Shown piece by piece: positions 45,094 to 55,438 of a stretch of 64,000 nt of DNA. The notes beneath the pieces were generated by a model that was not told where the DNA came from, searched no databases, and saw only the letters and a list, made by a program, of their open reading frames with translations. Location: contig NZ_JYII01000017.1 of assembly GCF_000948415.1 (NCBI RefSeq), positions 1-64,000 of the forward strand. Direction: 5' to 3'. A program made the position numbers and the translations under genes. Numbering within the stretch: the stretch's first letter is position 1; every line of letters begins with the position of its first letter. This DNA is from Thalassospira sp. HJ. GTDB taxonomy: Bacteria; Pseudomonadota; Alphaproteobacteria; Rhodospirillales; Thalassospiraceae.

Positions 45094-45543
45094 CGCAAGA
45101 ACTCTTGTCTCGTATTCTGCAAGACTAACATATCGGGTCGGACGGGCGCGGCTTAAATCCCGAAGCGGGAATTCTGTCCCCGTCAGACAAGGTATTTCGT
45201 TATATTCGATTAAAGGAAACTTTGATTTCTGCGGGTCTGCGGTGTTACGCTTAAATTCGAAAAATTAAAAACCAAAGATGGGCGTTGGGCTGTTTATACA
45301 GGTCACCCGACGCCCGAAGGGAAAAACGGAAAATCAAAAAGTACGACTAAAGGCGAATCACGGTTCGAGAGCTGCAATCATCACGCGTACTGAACCGATA
45401 CAAAAAACGCAGAATTGTGAATTTTGTACTTTATCAAGTCGTCATGTCTTACTAGTTTGAAAGGATCAATACACCACCCCTTTTGGGTAGCTGTTGCGAT
45501 ACTTTTGAAGAAAGCACGCAAATCCACGGGGGCGAAGGTTTTT
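45094..45543. other. gene-free region with a strong hairpin
   Basis: About 450 bp upstream of the binding-protein gene. A stem of GGGCGTTGGG (45280-45289) with CCCGACGCCC (45306-45315) carries an inner CTGT/ACAG pairing. No T-run follows. It could be a leader structure controlling the transporter gene. The remainder shows no gene. Confidence 0.4.
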
Positions 45544-47448
45544 GTGAGGCACCATACTGTTATCCTGATTGTTGCGGTTGTGGCAATGCTGACCGGTATT
45601 GGCAACGCGCACGCCGTTGAATTCGGCGAGGCACCCGAGCTTGCCAAGCAGGTTGAGGACGGAAGTCTTCCGCCGGTAAAGGACCGTTTGCCGACCACGC
45701 CGATGATCGTCACACCGAATGATCGGATGGGCACCTATGGCGGGACATGGAAGATGGCCCAGCGCAACAAGCGTGACCATGCCCTTTTGATCCGCAATAT
45801 CGGATATGAGCCGCTATTACGCTGGACGCCGCAATGGACGTCGACCATCCCGAATGTCGCGCTTTCTTTCCAGCCGAGCGGCGATGCGACCGAGTTCTTT
45901 TTCCGTCTGCGTCCAGGCATGCGTTGGTCCGATGGTGCCCCGTTTACCGCAGCCGATATTGTGTTCTGGTATGAGGACATCCTGAACAACCCGGCCTTTG
46001 CCGATACGGTGCCGGAATGGCTGACATCAGGGGATAACACCGTTCAGGTCGATGCGATTGACCCGCATACCGTCGCCTTTCGTTTCAGCAAGCCATACGG
46101 GTTGTTCCCGACCGCCCTTGCCCGCCCCGAAGGCGTAGAACCGGTAAGCTATCCGGCGCATTTCCTGAAACCGCTTTTGCCGAAATATAATGCCAATGCC
46201 AATGCAGAGGCCAAGGCACTGGGCTTTGCCGACTGGAAAGAACGGTTCATCGACGTGTTTGGCCATCCCGGCACCATTGATGATCCGACGCGCTGGGATA
46301 ATCCCGATGTTCCGACCCTGAATGCCTGGGTTCTGACCGGGGTGTATGGCGAGGATGATCCGCTGATTGCCAAGCGCAATCCGTATTACTGGAAAATCGA
46401 TCCCGCCGGTCGGCAGTTGCCCTATATCGACAGGGTGTCCATGACGCTTGTGCCGTCCAAGGATGCCGCGAGCGATGCAGCCATTGCCGGCAAGGTCAAT
46501 ATGCAGGAACGCCATGTCACCAACCGGGCCGATGAAGTTCTGGCAAAGAACAGCGACCTGCAGCCCTTTACGCTGGTTGAAAGCGATATGAATGTCCTGA
46601 CCTTGTCGCTGAACCTGAACGACAAGGATCCGGTGTTACGCGATATCTTCCAGTCTAAGGATTTCCGTATCGCATTGTCCTATGCGATTGATCGCGAAGC
46701 GATTATTGACCGTTTTGTACCCGGCGCCCTGCCCCATCAGGCAGCACCGCGTCCGGAAAGCCCGCAATATCATACTGTGCTGGCCCGGCAGTTCATGGCT
46801 TATAATGTCGAGCTGGCCGAGACCTATCTGACGAAGGCCGGACTGACCGAAAGAGATGCCAACGGCATCCTGCTGCGTCCGGATGGCAAGCCGCTTTCCT
46901 TTGCGATTGATACCGAAGGTGCCAACCGGTTTGAGATGCTTACGGCTGTCATGCAGTATTGGCGTGATCTTGGCGTTGATGTTACCGCGCGCAATCTGCC
47001 GCGTGACGAGTTTGTCGCCCTTCGCGAAAACAACGACCACCATGCCAGCGCATGGGGCGGTGACGGCGGACTTGATGCCATGGTGATCCCGATCAACTAT
47101 TTGCCGATGTCATCAGAATCCTCGTGGTTCGCGACCGGTTGGGCGCACTGGTATTTGAACCCGGATGATCCGAGTGCCATTACCCCGCCAAGCGAGGTCC
47201 GCGACCAGTTTGCGCTCTATGACCGGTTGAAGGCAACAGCCAATACCGAAAAACAGAATCAACTTATGCGCGATATTCTCGACATCAGCGCCGATCAGTT
47301 TTACGTTATGGGAATTGCATTACCGCCAAACAGAAAAGGCCTAGTGGCCCGGGATTTCCACAACGTTCCCAAGGTCATGCCTGCTGCCTGGAGTTATGCG
47401 ACACCTGCGCCGACCAACCCAAGTCAGTATTTTATTCAGGCCGAGTAA
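45544..47448 (+). CDS. periplasmic oligopeptide-type (SBP_bac_5) substrate-binding protein
   Basis: A 634-aa exported binding protein. A signal peptide ends near residue 23 at AHA-VEF. The family-5 signature is RLRPGMRWSDGAPFTAADIVFWYEDIL, followed by the usual two-lobe pattern. GTG 45544 is chosen since GAAGG lies about six bases upstream; the frame reaches back to 45424. No permease or ATPase genes follow; a hybrid kinase does, so the protein could be an orphan or a sensor partner. Confidence 0.82.
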   Translation: MRHHTVILIVAVVAMLTGIGNAHAVEFGEAPELAKQVEDGSLPPVKDRLPTTPMIVTPNDRMGTYGGTWKMAQRNKRDHALLIRNIGYEPLLRWTPQWTSTIPNVALSFQPSGDATEFFFRLRPGMRWSDGAPFTAADIVFWYEDILNNPAFADTVPEWLTSGDNTVQVDAIDPHTVAFRFSKPYGLFPTALARPEGVEPVSYPAHFLKPLLPKYNANANAEAKALGFADWKERFIDVFGHPGTIDDPTRWDNPDVPTLNAWVLTGVYGEDDPLIAKRNPYYWKIDPAGRQLPYIDRVSMTLVPSKDAASDAAIAGKVNMQERHVTNRADEVLAKNSDLQPFTLVESDMNVLTLSLNLNDKDPVLRDIFQSKDFRIALSYAIDREAIIDRFVPGALPHQAAPRPESPQYHTVLARQFMAYNVELAETYLTKAGLTERDANGILLRPDGKPLSFAIDTEGANRFEMLTAVMQYWRDLGVDVTARNLPRDEFVALRENNDHHASAWGGDGGLDAMVIPINYLPMSSESSWFATGWAHWYLNPDDPSAITPPSEVRDQFALYDRLKATANTEKQNQLMRDILDISADQFYVMGIALPPNRKGLVARDFHNVPKVMPAAWSYATPAPTNPSQYFIQAE

Positions 47449-47494
47449 AATCCGCGACAAACGTGCATCATTCTGAACGGGGAGCCGATTTAAC

Positions 47495-49855
47495 TTGAGG
47501 ACGCTGTTTGACCGTTTGATCGGCAGTCTGGTTTTCAAGATCGCCTTTGCGATCATTGTCGTGGAAACCATCCTGTTTGGCCTGTTTGGCGGGTATTACG
47601 TGAATTACTTCGGCGCCGAGATCGACCGCAGGATTGCGGAACAGATCAGCACGCCCGGACGGCTTATCCAGCAGGAACAACTCAAGGTCTCGGTTCTGAG
47701 TGATGCGCAGCAGATGGAGCTTCTGCTCGGTCCGCATCTGCAACAGGCCATGGCGATCGGCTTTGACGGCACGGTTTACCATTCCACCGATCCTCTAACG
47801 GTTGGGGCCGCGATCAGTTCTTTGCCGAACTTCCCGGCCGATCAGCTTCGTTCGGATATGACCGATCAGGTCCTGTTCACCGTCGATGACGAAACCGGAT
47901 CAAGCATGGTCAGCATCACGCCGATCTTTGCGCTGAATGCCAATCAGCCATTCATGTATATCTATCTCAAGGTCTCCACCAAGGGCCTTGAGGAAAGTCA
48001 GCGACAGATGCAGTCGGTGTTGCTGATCGGCTCGTTGCTGTGTGTGCTTCTGACCTCGGCACTGATTTTCCTGTTTACCCAGCATACGGTGCTGAAACGC
48101 CTGATCACCGCAGCCCAGTTTGTGAACAAGATTCAGATTGGCAAGCTGAGCTCGCGCCTGACGCCGATGGGTCGCGATGAGATCGGCACACTTGAACGTG
48201 GCCTGAATGCCATGGCCGAAAGTCTGGAACGCCGCACCCAGCAACATCAGGCAGCCCAGAATGCGCTACGCGACAGTGAAGAACGGTTCCGTGACTTTAC
48301 GCTGTCATCGGCCGACTGGTATTGGGAGATGGGCAGCGACCTTAAGATCGCCTTTGCGTCCTACAAGTTTTACCAGCTGATCGAGGAAATCAACGGATCG
48401 CCGCAAGGCCAATCGTTTGACAAGCTTGGCCTTCATCCCGAGCACCCGGAAGGCTGGGCCCATCTTCAACGTCATCTTGATGAACATACGGCGTTCTATA
48501 ACGTCGAGTTTTCCTGGACATCGCGGAGTGGCGAAAAGCAGTTCGGGCGGATTAACGGCGTTCCGGTCTTCGCACTTGATGGCAGTTTCAATGGCTATCG
48601 CGGGACGGGCAGCAACATCACCGACCAAAAGCGTGCCGCCGAAGAACAGCATGCGCTGCAACGCCAGCTTGCGACATCGCAAAAGCTTGAGGCGGTTGGC
48701 CAGATGGCCGGCGGGGTTGCCCATGAATTCAATAACTGCCTGGCCGGGATCCTGAGCTTTGCCGAGGTTGCCCGGGCCAAGATTGATGACCCCGAAAAGG
48801 TGAAGGAATATATCGACCACGTGATCTCGCTTGGTGAGCGGGCCACCGGGGTTGCCGATCAGCTTTTGATGTTCTCGCGCCGCCGGATTGATCAGCCCAA
48901 GAATGTCCGGGTTGAAGCCATCTTTGCCGAGATGGAAAAGCTTCTGGTGACCTTGCTTGAACACCGGATTGATCTGCAGATGTGGTCGGACGAGCCGGAT
49001 CTTTATACCCGTGTCGACCCGACGCAGCTTTCGGCCTGTTTGCTGAACCTTGCGATCAATGCCCGTGATGCGATGCCCGATGGCGGCACCTTGCAGATTT
49101 CATGCAGCAGTGCCGACATCCCGCCGCTCGCCCAGCGTGATGCGGATGAAGATGACGATATCTATCCGCCCGAAGTCGAAGGCCAGTTTGTTGTCATCAC
49201 GGTGCAGGATACCGGGACGGGCATCCCCGAAGATGTTGTCGAGCATATCTTCGAGCCATTCTTTTCGACCAAGGAGCCGGGCAAGGGCACGGGGCTTGGT
49301 CTTTCGATCGTTCATAGTTGGGTCGAGGAGTCGCACGGCTTTATCAATCTTGAAAGTGTCGAGGGCGAAGGCACGACATTTTCGATCTTTTTGCCGCGCA
49401 CCGAGCCGGGCACGGAGCCCGTGCATGAGGTCGATGATATCGGCGAGTTCCCGGGAAATGGCGAAAATATCCTGATTGTCGATGACGAACAGGCGCTGCG
49501 CACCACAGCCCAGATCATTCTCGATGATGCCGGATATCGGACCGAAACCGCCAAAAGTACCGAAGACGCCCTCATCATCCTTGAGCAAAGCACGGGTGAG
49601 AATGCATTTGATGTCATCCTGACCGATGTGGTTCTGCCCGGACGAAGCGGGCCGCAATTGGTGATCGAGGCATTGCGTCAGAACCCGCGTTATGGGGTGG
49701 TGTTCATGTCGGGCTATCCGGCACGATCCCGCAAGGAACTTGATAATCTTCTGGGCAATTATGTCTTTGTCAAAAAGCCGTTCCGCCCGGCCCAGCTGCA
49801 AAAGGCCGTGCGTGATGCGATCAAGCTGGCGGCTGAGCGCGCCAAAACGAGTTAA
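47495..49855 (+). CDS. hybrid sensor histidine kinase with receiver domain
   Basis: A 786-aa membrane kinase. Two N-terminal membrane segments (about residues 12-32 and 170-192) enclose a periplasmic sensor domain; then a HAMP linker, a PAS domain (residues 255-375), a HisKA domain with H410 in GGVAHEFNN, a HATPase domain with [10 protein letters not shown] and [12 protein letters not shown], and a C-terminal receiver with D711 in [11 protein letters not shown] start, with GGGGAG upstream. It probably senses with the binding protein whose gene precedes it by 46 bp; that link is inference. Confidence 0.88.
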   Translation: MRTLFDRLIGSLVFKIAFAIIVVETILFGLFGGYYVNYFGAEIDRRIAEQISTPGRLIQQEQLKVSVLSDAQQMELLLGPHLQQAMAIGFDGTVYHSTDPLTVGAAISSLPNFPADQLRSDMTDQVLFTVDDETGSSMVSITPIFALNANQPFMYIYLKVSTKGLEESQRQMQSVLLIGSLLCVLLTSALIFLFTQHTVLKRLITAAQFVNKIQIGKLSSRLTPMGRDEIGTLERGLNAMAESLERRTQQHQAAQNALRDSEERFRDFTLSSADWYWEMGSDLKIAFASYKFYQLIEEINGSPQGQSFDKLGLHPEHPEGWAHLQRHLDEHTAFYNVEFSWTSRSGEKQFGRINGVPVFALDGSFNGYRGTGSNITDQKRAAEEQHALQRQLATSQKLEAVGQMAGGVAHEFNNCLAGILSFAEVARAKIDDPEKVKEYIDHVISLGERATGVADQLLMFSRRRIDQPKNVRVEAIFAEMEKLLVTLLEHRIDLQMWSDEPDLYTRVDPTQLSACLLNLAINARDAMPDGGTLQISCSSADIPPLAQRDADEDDDIYPPEVEGQFVVITVQDTGTGIPEDVVEHIFEPFFSTKEPGKGTGLGLSIVHSWVEESHGFINLESVEGEGTTFSIFLPRTEPGTEPVHEVDDIGEFPGNGENILIVDDEQALRTTAQIILDDAGYRTETAKSTEDALIILEQSTGENAFDVILTDVVLPGRSGPQLVIEALRQNPRYGVVFMSGYPARSRKELDNLLGNYVFVKKPFRPAQLQKAVRDAIKLAAERAKTS

Positions 49856-49950
49856 GCGCGCCTGCCAAACGTCGAGTCCCCAACCCTGACCATCGGGGAG
49901 AGGCGCATTTTTCGCCGATTGGTTAAAAAAATCTTACCCGTTTATATTAG

Positions 49951-49979
49951 GCCAAATGCTTGTAAACCAAGCATTTGGC
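49951..49979. repeat. 12-bp-arm perfect inverted repeat
   Basis: GCCAAATGCTTG and CAAGCATTTGGC pair perfectly around a TAAAC loop in the region after the hybrid kinase. No T-run follows on the plus strand. It could be a processing hairpin, a weak terminator or an operator for the small gene at 50126. Confidence 0.6.
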
Positions 49980-50125
49980 GCCTGTTGCCTTAATCTCGCA
50001 CTGGATAGTGTGACAACCATCACTTATATCAGGGAGACAAGCCCATACCGTAGGTTTCAGAGAGTTTCTAAAGCCCCCGGTAAAGACATGGGCATCGCCC
50101 AACCGGAACAAGTGATGAGGTCAGG

Positions 50126-50350
50126 ATGATCGGCTCAGTTCAAGGTTCAGGACTTGGTCCCGCGGCACAGGCCGTGAATGACGCAATTACGCCCAAAGGT
50201 GGTGCAGACCCGTCTTTGCCTTTCGCAGCCGCAGAAGGCGCGATCAATAAGGCAACCGGTCTTGCCAAGGTCATCGGTTCGATCGTGACCGAACACCAGC
50301 CGCTTGAAACCAGCGGCAACCGTGGCACCAAAGTTAATATCCTAACGTGA
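50126..50350 (+). CDS. small protein with RGTxxNIL C-terminal motif
   Basis: A 74-aa Gly/Ala-rich protein starting MIGSVQGSGLGP. The C-terminus reads NRGTKVNILT and matches the tail RRGTYLNILL of the small protein encoded 160 bp downstream. The start follows a GTCAGG-like site. It is followed by its own terminator. No family is recognised. Confidence 0.6.
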   Translation: MIGSVQGSGLGPAAQAVNDAITPKGGADPSLPFAAAEGAINKATGLAKVIGSIVTEHQPLETSGNRGTKVNILT

Positions 50351-50376
50351 TTTTTCCCTCTCGTTAGCTTCCTCCG

Positions 50377-50402
50377 GGGTGGTCTTGTGGCCACCCTTTT
50401 TT
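50377..50402 (+). terminator. rho-independent terminator
   Basis: GGGTGG pairs with CCACCC and is followed by six T residues, just after the 74-aa gene. Confidence 0.85.
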
Positions 50403-50510
50403 CTGTGGGGATTTTGGGGCCAGTGCCGTGCTCACCGCGTCTGTTGCGCGATCATGACAAATGCCTGACCACGTGATAGGCTTAGCGCGTTTTCAAACGT
50501 GGATGGTCAG

Positions 50511-50738
50511 ATGGCAACCAACAGAATCGGGACAGGCTCCTCGCAAACCGGCCTTCAGGATGCGCGCGCGCGTCCGCAGGGTGCGATTGCGTCGCGTGGC
50601 CGGGTCAGTGCCAATTCCGATCAGCCATCCTCGGACAGCTTCATCGCATCCCAGCTTGCCCGCCTGCGCAACCTGATCGCTACTGATCAGATTGACCATA
50701 ATGCCCGGCGCGGGACGTATCTGAACATCCTGCTGTAA
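50511..50738 (+). CDS. second small protein with RGTxxNIL C-terminal motif
   Basis: A 75-aa protein, MATNRIGTGSSQTG at the start and ARRGTYLNILL at the end. The tail motif RGT-(K/Y)-x-NIL matches the protein from 50126, so the two appear related. GTG 50499 is an alternative start. The middle is Ser/Ala/Gln-rich. No known family is seen. Confidence 0.6.
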   Translation: MATNRIGTGSSQTGLQDARARPQGAIASRGRVSANSDQPSSDSFIASQLARLRNLIATDQIDHNARRGTYLNILL

Positions 50739-50775
50739 TCCGCACCCCAGCGTTTCAAAACCATCCCTGCAAAAA

Positions 50776-50804
50776 GAAAAAAGCCCCGTACCGAAGTACG
50801 GGGC
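50776..50804. terminator. rho-independent terminator after gltB
   Basis: GCCCCGTAC pairs with GTACGGGGC around CGAA. On the minus strand a T-run follows the hairpin, so it ends gltB; the plus-strand small gene ends close by as well. Confidence 0.88.
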
Positions 50805-50859
50805 GAGTTCATTTGTCCAGGTGTGTTGGACAAGGGAGCTTGCGCAAAAGCGTGAGGGA

Positions 50860-53800
50860 TCACGCAGTTGCCTGGTTTTCGCTCTCGGAGCGAATGGGGT
50901 GTTCCAGCTTGTCGACGATTTCTTTCGGCACGATCTGCCAGAAGTTGCCGCGTTCGCGATCCCAGTTATCGAGGATGGTGCGCGCGAAACCGCTCTCGGT
51001 TTCGGCCACATGCTCTTCGATCAGAGAACGGCAATGTTCGTCCCAATGCTCGGTTTCAATGCGCTGATAGAGGATGGAGCCATCATTGACGACATCGGCA
51101 AAGGTGCCCTCCGTGTCATAGATGAACGCCATGCCACCGGTCATGCCGGCACCGAAGTTTTCACCAACGGAGCCAAGAATGACGGCCGTGCCACCGGTCA
51201 TGTATTCACAACCGTTCGAGCCACAACCTTCGACCACAACGGTCGCACCGGAGTTACGCACACAGAAACGTTCACCGGCCTGACCGGCGGCAAACAGTTT
51301 GCCTGCGGTCGCACCATAGAGAATGGTGTTGCCGATAATGGTGTTTTCGTTGGTCTTGAGCGGGCTTGAAGGCCGCGGACGCAGAACAATCGTCCCGCCC
51401 GACAGACCCTTGCCGACATAGTCGTTGGCATCGCCCTGGACTTCGATCTTAAGGCCCTGGACGGCAAAGGCACCAAGCGACTGACCAGCCGAGCCACGCA
51501 GACGGACATGGAGATGGCCCGGTTTCAGACCGGTCATGCCGTATTTCTGCGTGATCAGCGACGACATCCGGGTGCCAATCGCACGCTGGGTGTTCTGGAT
51601 GTTGTATTGCAGCTGCATCTTTTCGCCGTCTTCGAGAAGCGGACGGGCATCCTTGATCATCTGGGCATCAAGGGTATCCGGTACTTCGTTGCGGCCTTCG
51701 ATGGTGCAGAAGCGTGCATGATCACCGGCATCTGCCTGTGCCAGCAACGGGTTCAAGTCAAGGTCAACAAGGTCCTTGGCGCCACGGTGAACCTGCTGGA
51801 GCAGGTCGGAGCGGCCAATGACCTCTTCGAGACGGGTGTAGCCAAGTTCGGCCAGAACGTCTTTAACTTCCTCAGCCATGAAGGTGAACAGGTTGACCAG
51901 CTTGTCCGCGGTACCAACAAACTTGGCACGCAGGGCCGGATCCTGGGTACAGACACCGACCGGGCAGGTGTTGGAATGGCACTGACGGACCATGATGCAA
52001 CCAAGGGCAATCAGGGATGCCGTACCGATACCGAATTCCTCGGCACCAAGCATCGCACCCATGACAATGTCACGGCCGGTTTTGAAACCGCCATCAACAC
52101 GCAGTTTGACCTTGTCACGCAGGTTGTTCAGCGTGAGCACCTGGTTGACTTCCGACAGGCCCATTTCCCACGGAACACCGGCATATTTGATCGAGGTCTG
52201 CGGGCTTGCACCCGTACCGCCGTCATAACCGGAAATCAGGATCACGTCGGCTTTTGCCTTGGCAACACCCGCGGCAATCGTACCGACACCCGAACGCGAC
52301 ACCAGCTTCACACAGACGCGGCAACGCGGGTTGATCTGTTTGAGGTCATAGATCAGCTGTGCCAGATCTTCGATCGAATAGATGTCATGATGCGGCGGCG
52401 GCGAAATCAGGGTCACACCCGGCGTTGCATGACGCAGCTGGGCGATTTCCACCGTGACCTTGAAGCCCGGCAACTGACCACCTTCACCCGGTTTTGCACC
52501 CTGGGCGACCTTGATCTGGATTTCTTCGCAGTTGTTCAGATATTCGGCGGTTACACCGAAACGCCCCGATGCCACCTGCTTGATCGAGGAGCGCGCATTG
52601 TCACCGTTCGCACGCGGACGGAAACGTTCACGCGATTCACCACCTTCACCGGAGTTCGATTTCGCACCGATACGGTTCATGGCAATCGCAAGCGCTTCGT
52701 GCGCCTCGGTCGACAATGCACCATGGGACATGCCCGGGGTGACAAAGCGTTTGCGGATTTCGGTGATGCTTTCGACCTGATCCTGACGCACGCCTTCGCG
52801 GTCGGAACGGAAATCAAGCAGATCACGCAGATGCAGCGGTTCACGCGAGCGCAGACCATCCGAGAATTTCTTGAACGAATGGTAGCTGCCCGAAGTCACA
52901 GCAGACTGCAGGGTGTGGATCAGCGGACCAGTCCAGACATGGCGTTCGCCACTGCGGCGGTATTTGTAAAGACCACCGACCGGCAGGGTCACGACATTGC
53001 CGTTGAACGCCTCTTTGTGCTGGGCGATGGTGCGGCGCTGGATGCCCTGAAGGCCGATACCCGAAATGCGCGACGGCATGCCCGGGAAGAATTCAGCCAC
53101 CAGCGACCGCGACAGACCGATACTTTCGAAGTTATAGCCACCACGATACGAGCTGATGATCGAGATGCCCATTTTCGACATGATCTTGAGCAGGCCGGCA
53201 TCAATTGCCGCCTTGAAGCGCTGCATGACTTCTGCGGTGCTGTTCACATTCGGGAACAGGCCACGCGCATAACGGTCCAGCAGGCCTTCCTGTGCGAGAT
53301 AGGCGTTGACCGTGGTCGCGCCGACACCGATCAGAACGGCAAAGTAATGCACATCCATGCATTCAGCCGAACGGACGTTGAGCGAGATATAGGTGCGCAG
53401 CGACGTCTTGACGAGGTGGCTGTGAACGCCGCCGGTTGCCAGGATCATCGGAACTGCCGCACGGGTTTCAGAGATACCTTCGTCGGTCAGGATGACGTGA
53501 AGGGCACCACCGCGAACGGCTTCTTCGGCTTCGCGCTGAATGCGCGTGATTGCGTCGCGCAGTGCCATCTTGCCACCATTGATGTCAAAGGTGGTGTCGA
53601 TTTCGACTGCACTGTCGCCCATATAGCCGCGCATCGCGTCATATTCGGAGTTGGTCAGAACCGGGCTTTCGAGCTGCAGCAGATCGCACTGGCTTTCATC
53701 CTCATCGAGGATGTTGCCAAGGTTGCCGAGACGGGTTTTCAGGCTCATGACGCGCGCTTCACGAAGACTGTCGATCGGCGGGTTGGTGACCTGCGAGAAG

Positions 53801-55410
53801 TTCTGGCGGAAGAAGTGATGCAGGCCGCGATAACGATCCGAGAGGATCGCAAGCGGGGTGTCATCACCCATCGAGCCAATGGCTTCCTTGCCGTCCTCAC
53901 CCATCGGATGGAGGATCAGTTCAAGGTCTTCATGGGTCAGGCCCATCGACTTCTGCAAACGCAGCAGACGTTCTTTTTCGAAATGAGCAGGCTCGGTGCG
54001 TTCCGGTGAAATCAGGTCATCCAGCACCTTGGTGCGACCAACCCATTTCGACCAGTCACGACGGGCTGCCAGCTGATCTTTCAGTTCCGCGTCATGGAGC
54101 AGCTTGCCTTCTTCAAGGTTGACCGCAATCATCTGACCCGGGCCGAGGCGACCTTTTTCAATGCAGGCTTCCTCTTCGATATGAACCATACCGGCTTCGG
54201 AACCCGCAATCAGAAGACCATTGCCGGTAACCGCATAGCGCAGCGGACGCAGACCGTTACGGTCCGTACCACCCATCAGCCATTTGCCGCCATAAGCCGC
54301 AAGAGCAGCCGGGCCGTCCCACGGTTCCATCACGGCGTTGCAATAGGCATAAAGGTTTTTATAGCTGTCTGGCGTGGATGCCTTTTTCGACCAGGCTTCC
54401 GGCACCATCATGGTTTTCACCATCGGCAGGTCACGACCGGCACGCACCATCAGCTCGAACACGGCATCAAGGGCAGCGGAGTCAGACGAGCCCGGCTGGA
54501 TCACCGGTTTGAGGTCATCGATGCTGTCAGCATAGGCATCATGTGCCATGCGTGCTTCGTGGCTTTTCATCCAGTTGACGTTACCGCGCAGCGTGTTGAT
54601 TTCGCCGTTATGGGCGAGAACACGGAACGGCTGTGCCAACGGCCAGCTCGGGAAGGTGTTGGTCGAATAGCGCTGGTGATAGACGCAGAAGTTCGAAATG
54701 AAGCGGCTGTCACGCAGATCCGGATAGAAGGTATCGACGTCCTCGGCAAGGAACATGCCCTTGTAGATCACCGAACGGCACGACATCGAGCAGATGTAGA
54801 AATCCTTGATCGCTTCGGAAAGCACGGCCTTCTCGATGCGGCGACGGATCGCATAAAGGTCGATCTCGAACTTTTCTTCGCTGACATCATCGCGCACGCC
54901 GATCAGGACCTGCTCGATTTCCGGGCGGGTCTGATTGGCTTTTTCACCGATGACCGACACATCTACCGGCACCTGACGCCAGCCAAGAATGCCGTAACCC
55001 TGCTTGAGGATTTCGGTTTCAACGATCGCACGGCAACGTTCCTGTGCCGACATGTCGATACGCGGCAGGAAGACCTGACCAACAGCGATCAGGCTGTCCG
55101 GGGCTTCCTGGTTGATGACTTTAAGATAGGCCTTAAAGAAGTCCTGCGGGATCTGAAGGTGGATACCCGCGCCATCACCGGTTTTGCCGTCGGCATCAAC
55201 GGCACCACGGTGCCAGATCGCCTTAAGCGCCTCGATCCCGGCTTCGACAACTTCGCGACGCGGTTTGCCGTCAATCGCACCGACAAGACCCACGCCGCAG
55301 TTGGCGTGTTCTTCGGCCGGATCATACATCCCGCTGGCTTCAAGATGAGCCGCGTTCTTTTCAAAACGGGCGATGTCTTGTGCGCCCTTGCTGTGAACGA
55401 TCTTGTTCAT
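50860..55410 (-). CDS. gltB: glutamate synthase [NADPH] large subunit
   Basis: The 1516-aa alpha subunit transfers the amide nitrogen of glutamine to 2-oxoglutarate. A 37-residue propeptide precedes the catalytic Cys38 (HANCGVGLVG), which begins the Ntn-type glutaminase domain to about residue 430; the central and FMN-binding synthase domains follow (SGYDGGTGASP), with a 3Fe-4S cysteine cluster (CIMVRQCHSNTCPVGVCTQ) and a C-terminal beta-helix repeat domain. Start ATG 55410 has GGAGAG upstream. The frame upstream to 55566 is not used. It follows gltD in the same operon. Confidence 0.94.
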   Translation of the reverse strand: MNKIVHSKGAQDIARFEKNAAHLEASGMYDPAEEHANCGVGLVGAIDGKPRREVVEAGIEALKAIWHRGAVDADGKTGDGAGIHLQIPQDFFKAYLKVINQEAPDSLIAVGQVFLPRIDMSAQERCRAIVETEILKQGYGILGWRQVPVDVSVIGEKANQTRPEIEQVLIGVRDDVSEEKFEIDLYAIRRRIEKAVLSEAIKDFYICSMSCRSVIYKGMFLAEDVDTFYPDLRDSRFISNFCVYHQRYSTNTFPSWPLAQPFRVLAHNGEINTLRGNVNWMKSHEARMAHDAYADSIDDLKPVIQPGSSDSAALDAVFELMVRAGRDLPMVKTMMVPEAWSKKASTPDSYKNLYAYCNAVMEPWDGPAALAAYGGKWLMGGTDRNGLRPLRYAVTGNGLLIAGSEAGMVHIEEEACIEKGRLGPGQMIAVNLEEGKLLHDAELKDQLAARRDWSKWVGRTKVLDDLISPERTEPAHFEKERLLRLQKSMGLTHEDLELILHPMGEDGKEAIGSMGDDTPLAILSDRYRGLHHFFRQNFSQVTNPPIDSLREARVMSLKTRLGNLGNILDEDESQCDLLQLESPVLTNSEYDAMRGYMGDSAVEIDTTFDINGGKMALRDAITRIQREAEEAVRGGALHVILTDEGISETRAAVPMILATGGVHSHLVKTSLRTYISLNVRSAECMDVHYFAVLIGVGATTVNAYLAQEGLLDRYARGLFPNVNSTAEVMQRFKAAIDAGLLKIMSKMGISIISSYRGGYNFESIGLSRSLVAEFFPGMPSRISGIGLQGIQRRTIAQHKEAFNGNVVTLPVGGLYKYRRSGERHVWTGPLIHTLQSAVTSGSYHSFKKFSDGLRSREPLHLRDLLDFRSDREGVRQDQVESITEIRKRFVTPGMSHGALSTEAHEALAIAMNRIGAKSNSGEGGESRERFRPRANGDNARSSIKQVASGRFGVTAEYLNNCEEIQIKVAQGAKPGEGGQLPGFKVTVEIAQLRHATPGVTLISPPPHHDIYSIEDLAQLIYDLKQINPRCRVCVKLVSRSGVGTIAAGVAKAKADVILISGYDGGTGASPQTSIKYAGVPWEMGLSEVNQVLTLNNLRDKVKLRVDGGFKTGRDIVMGAMLGAEEFGIGTASLIALGCIMVRQCHSNTCPVGVCTQDPALRAKFVGTADKLVNLFTFMAEEVKDVLAELGYTRLEEVIGRSDLLQQVHRGAKDLVDLDLNPLLAQADAGDHARFCTIEGRNEVPDTLDAQMIKDARPLLEDGEKMQLQYNIQNTQRAIGTRMSSLITQKYGMTGLKPGHLHVRLRGSAGQSLGAFAVQGLKIEVQGDANDYVGKGLSGGTIVLRPRPSSPLKTNENTIIGNTILYGATAGKLFAAGQAGERFCVRNSGATVVVEGCGSNGCEYMTGGTAVILGSVGENFGAGMTGGMAFIYDTEGTFADVVNDGSILYQRIETEHWDEHCRSLIEEHVAETESGFARTILDNWDRERGNFWQIVPKEIVDKLEHPIRSESENQATA

Positions 55411-55438
55411 AACTCTCTCTCCTAATGCGGCAGCGGGA

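Noticed and set aside
51508..54009. An 833-codon open frame on the plus strand opposite gltB
   Set aside because: It lies entirely antisense to the unmistakable GltB coding region, and its composition is that of a reverse-strand shadow in GC-rich DNA.
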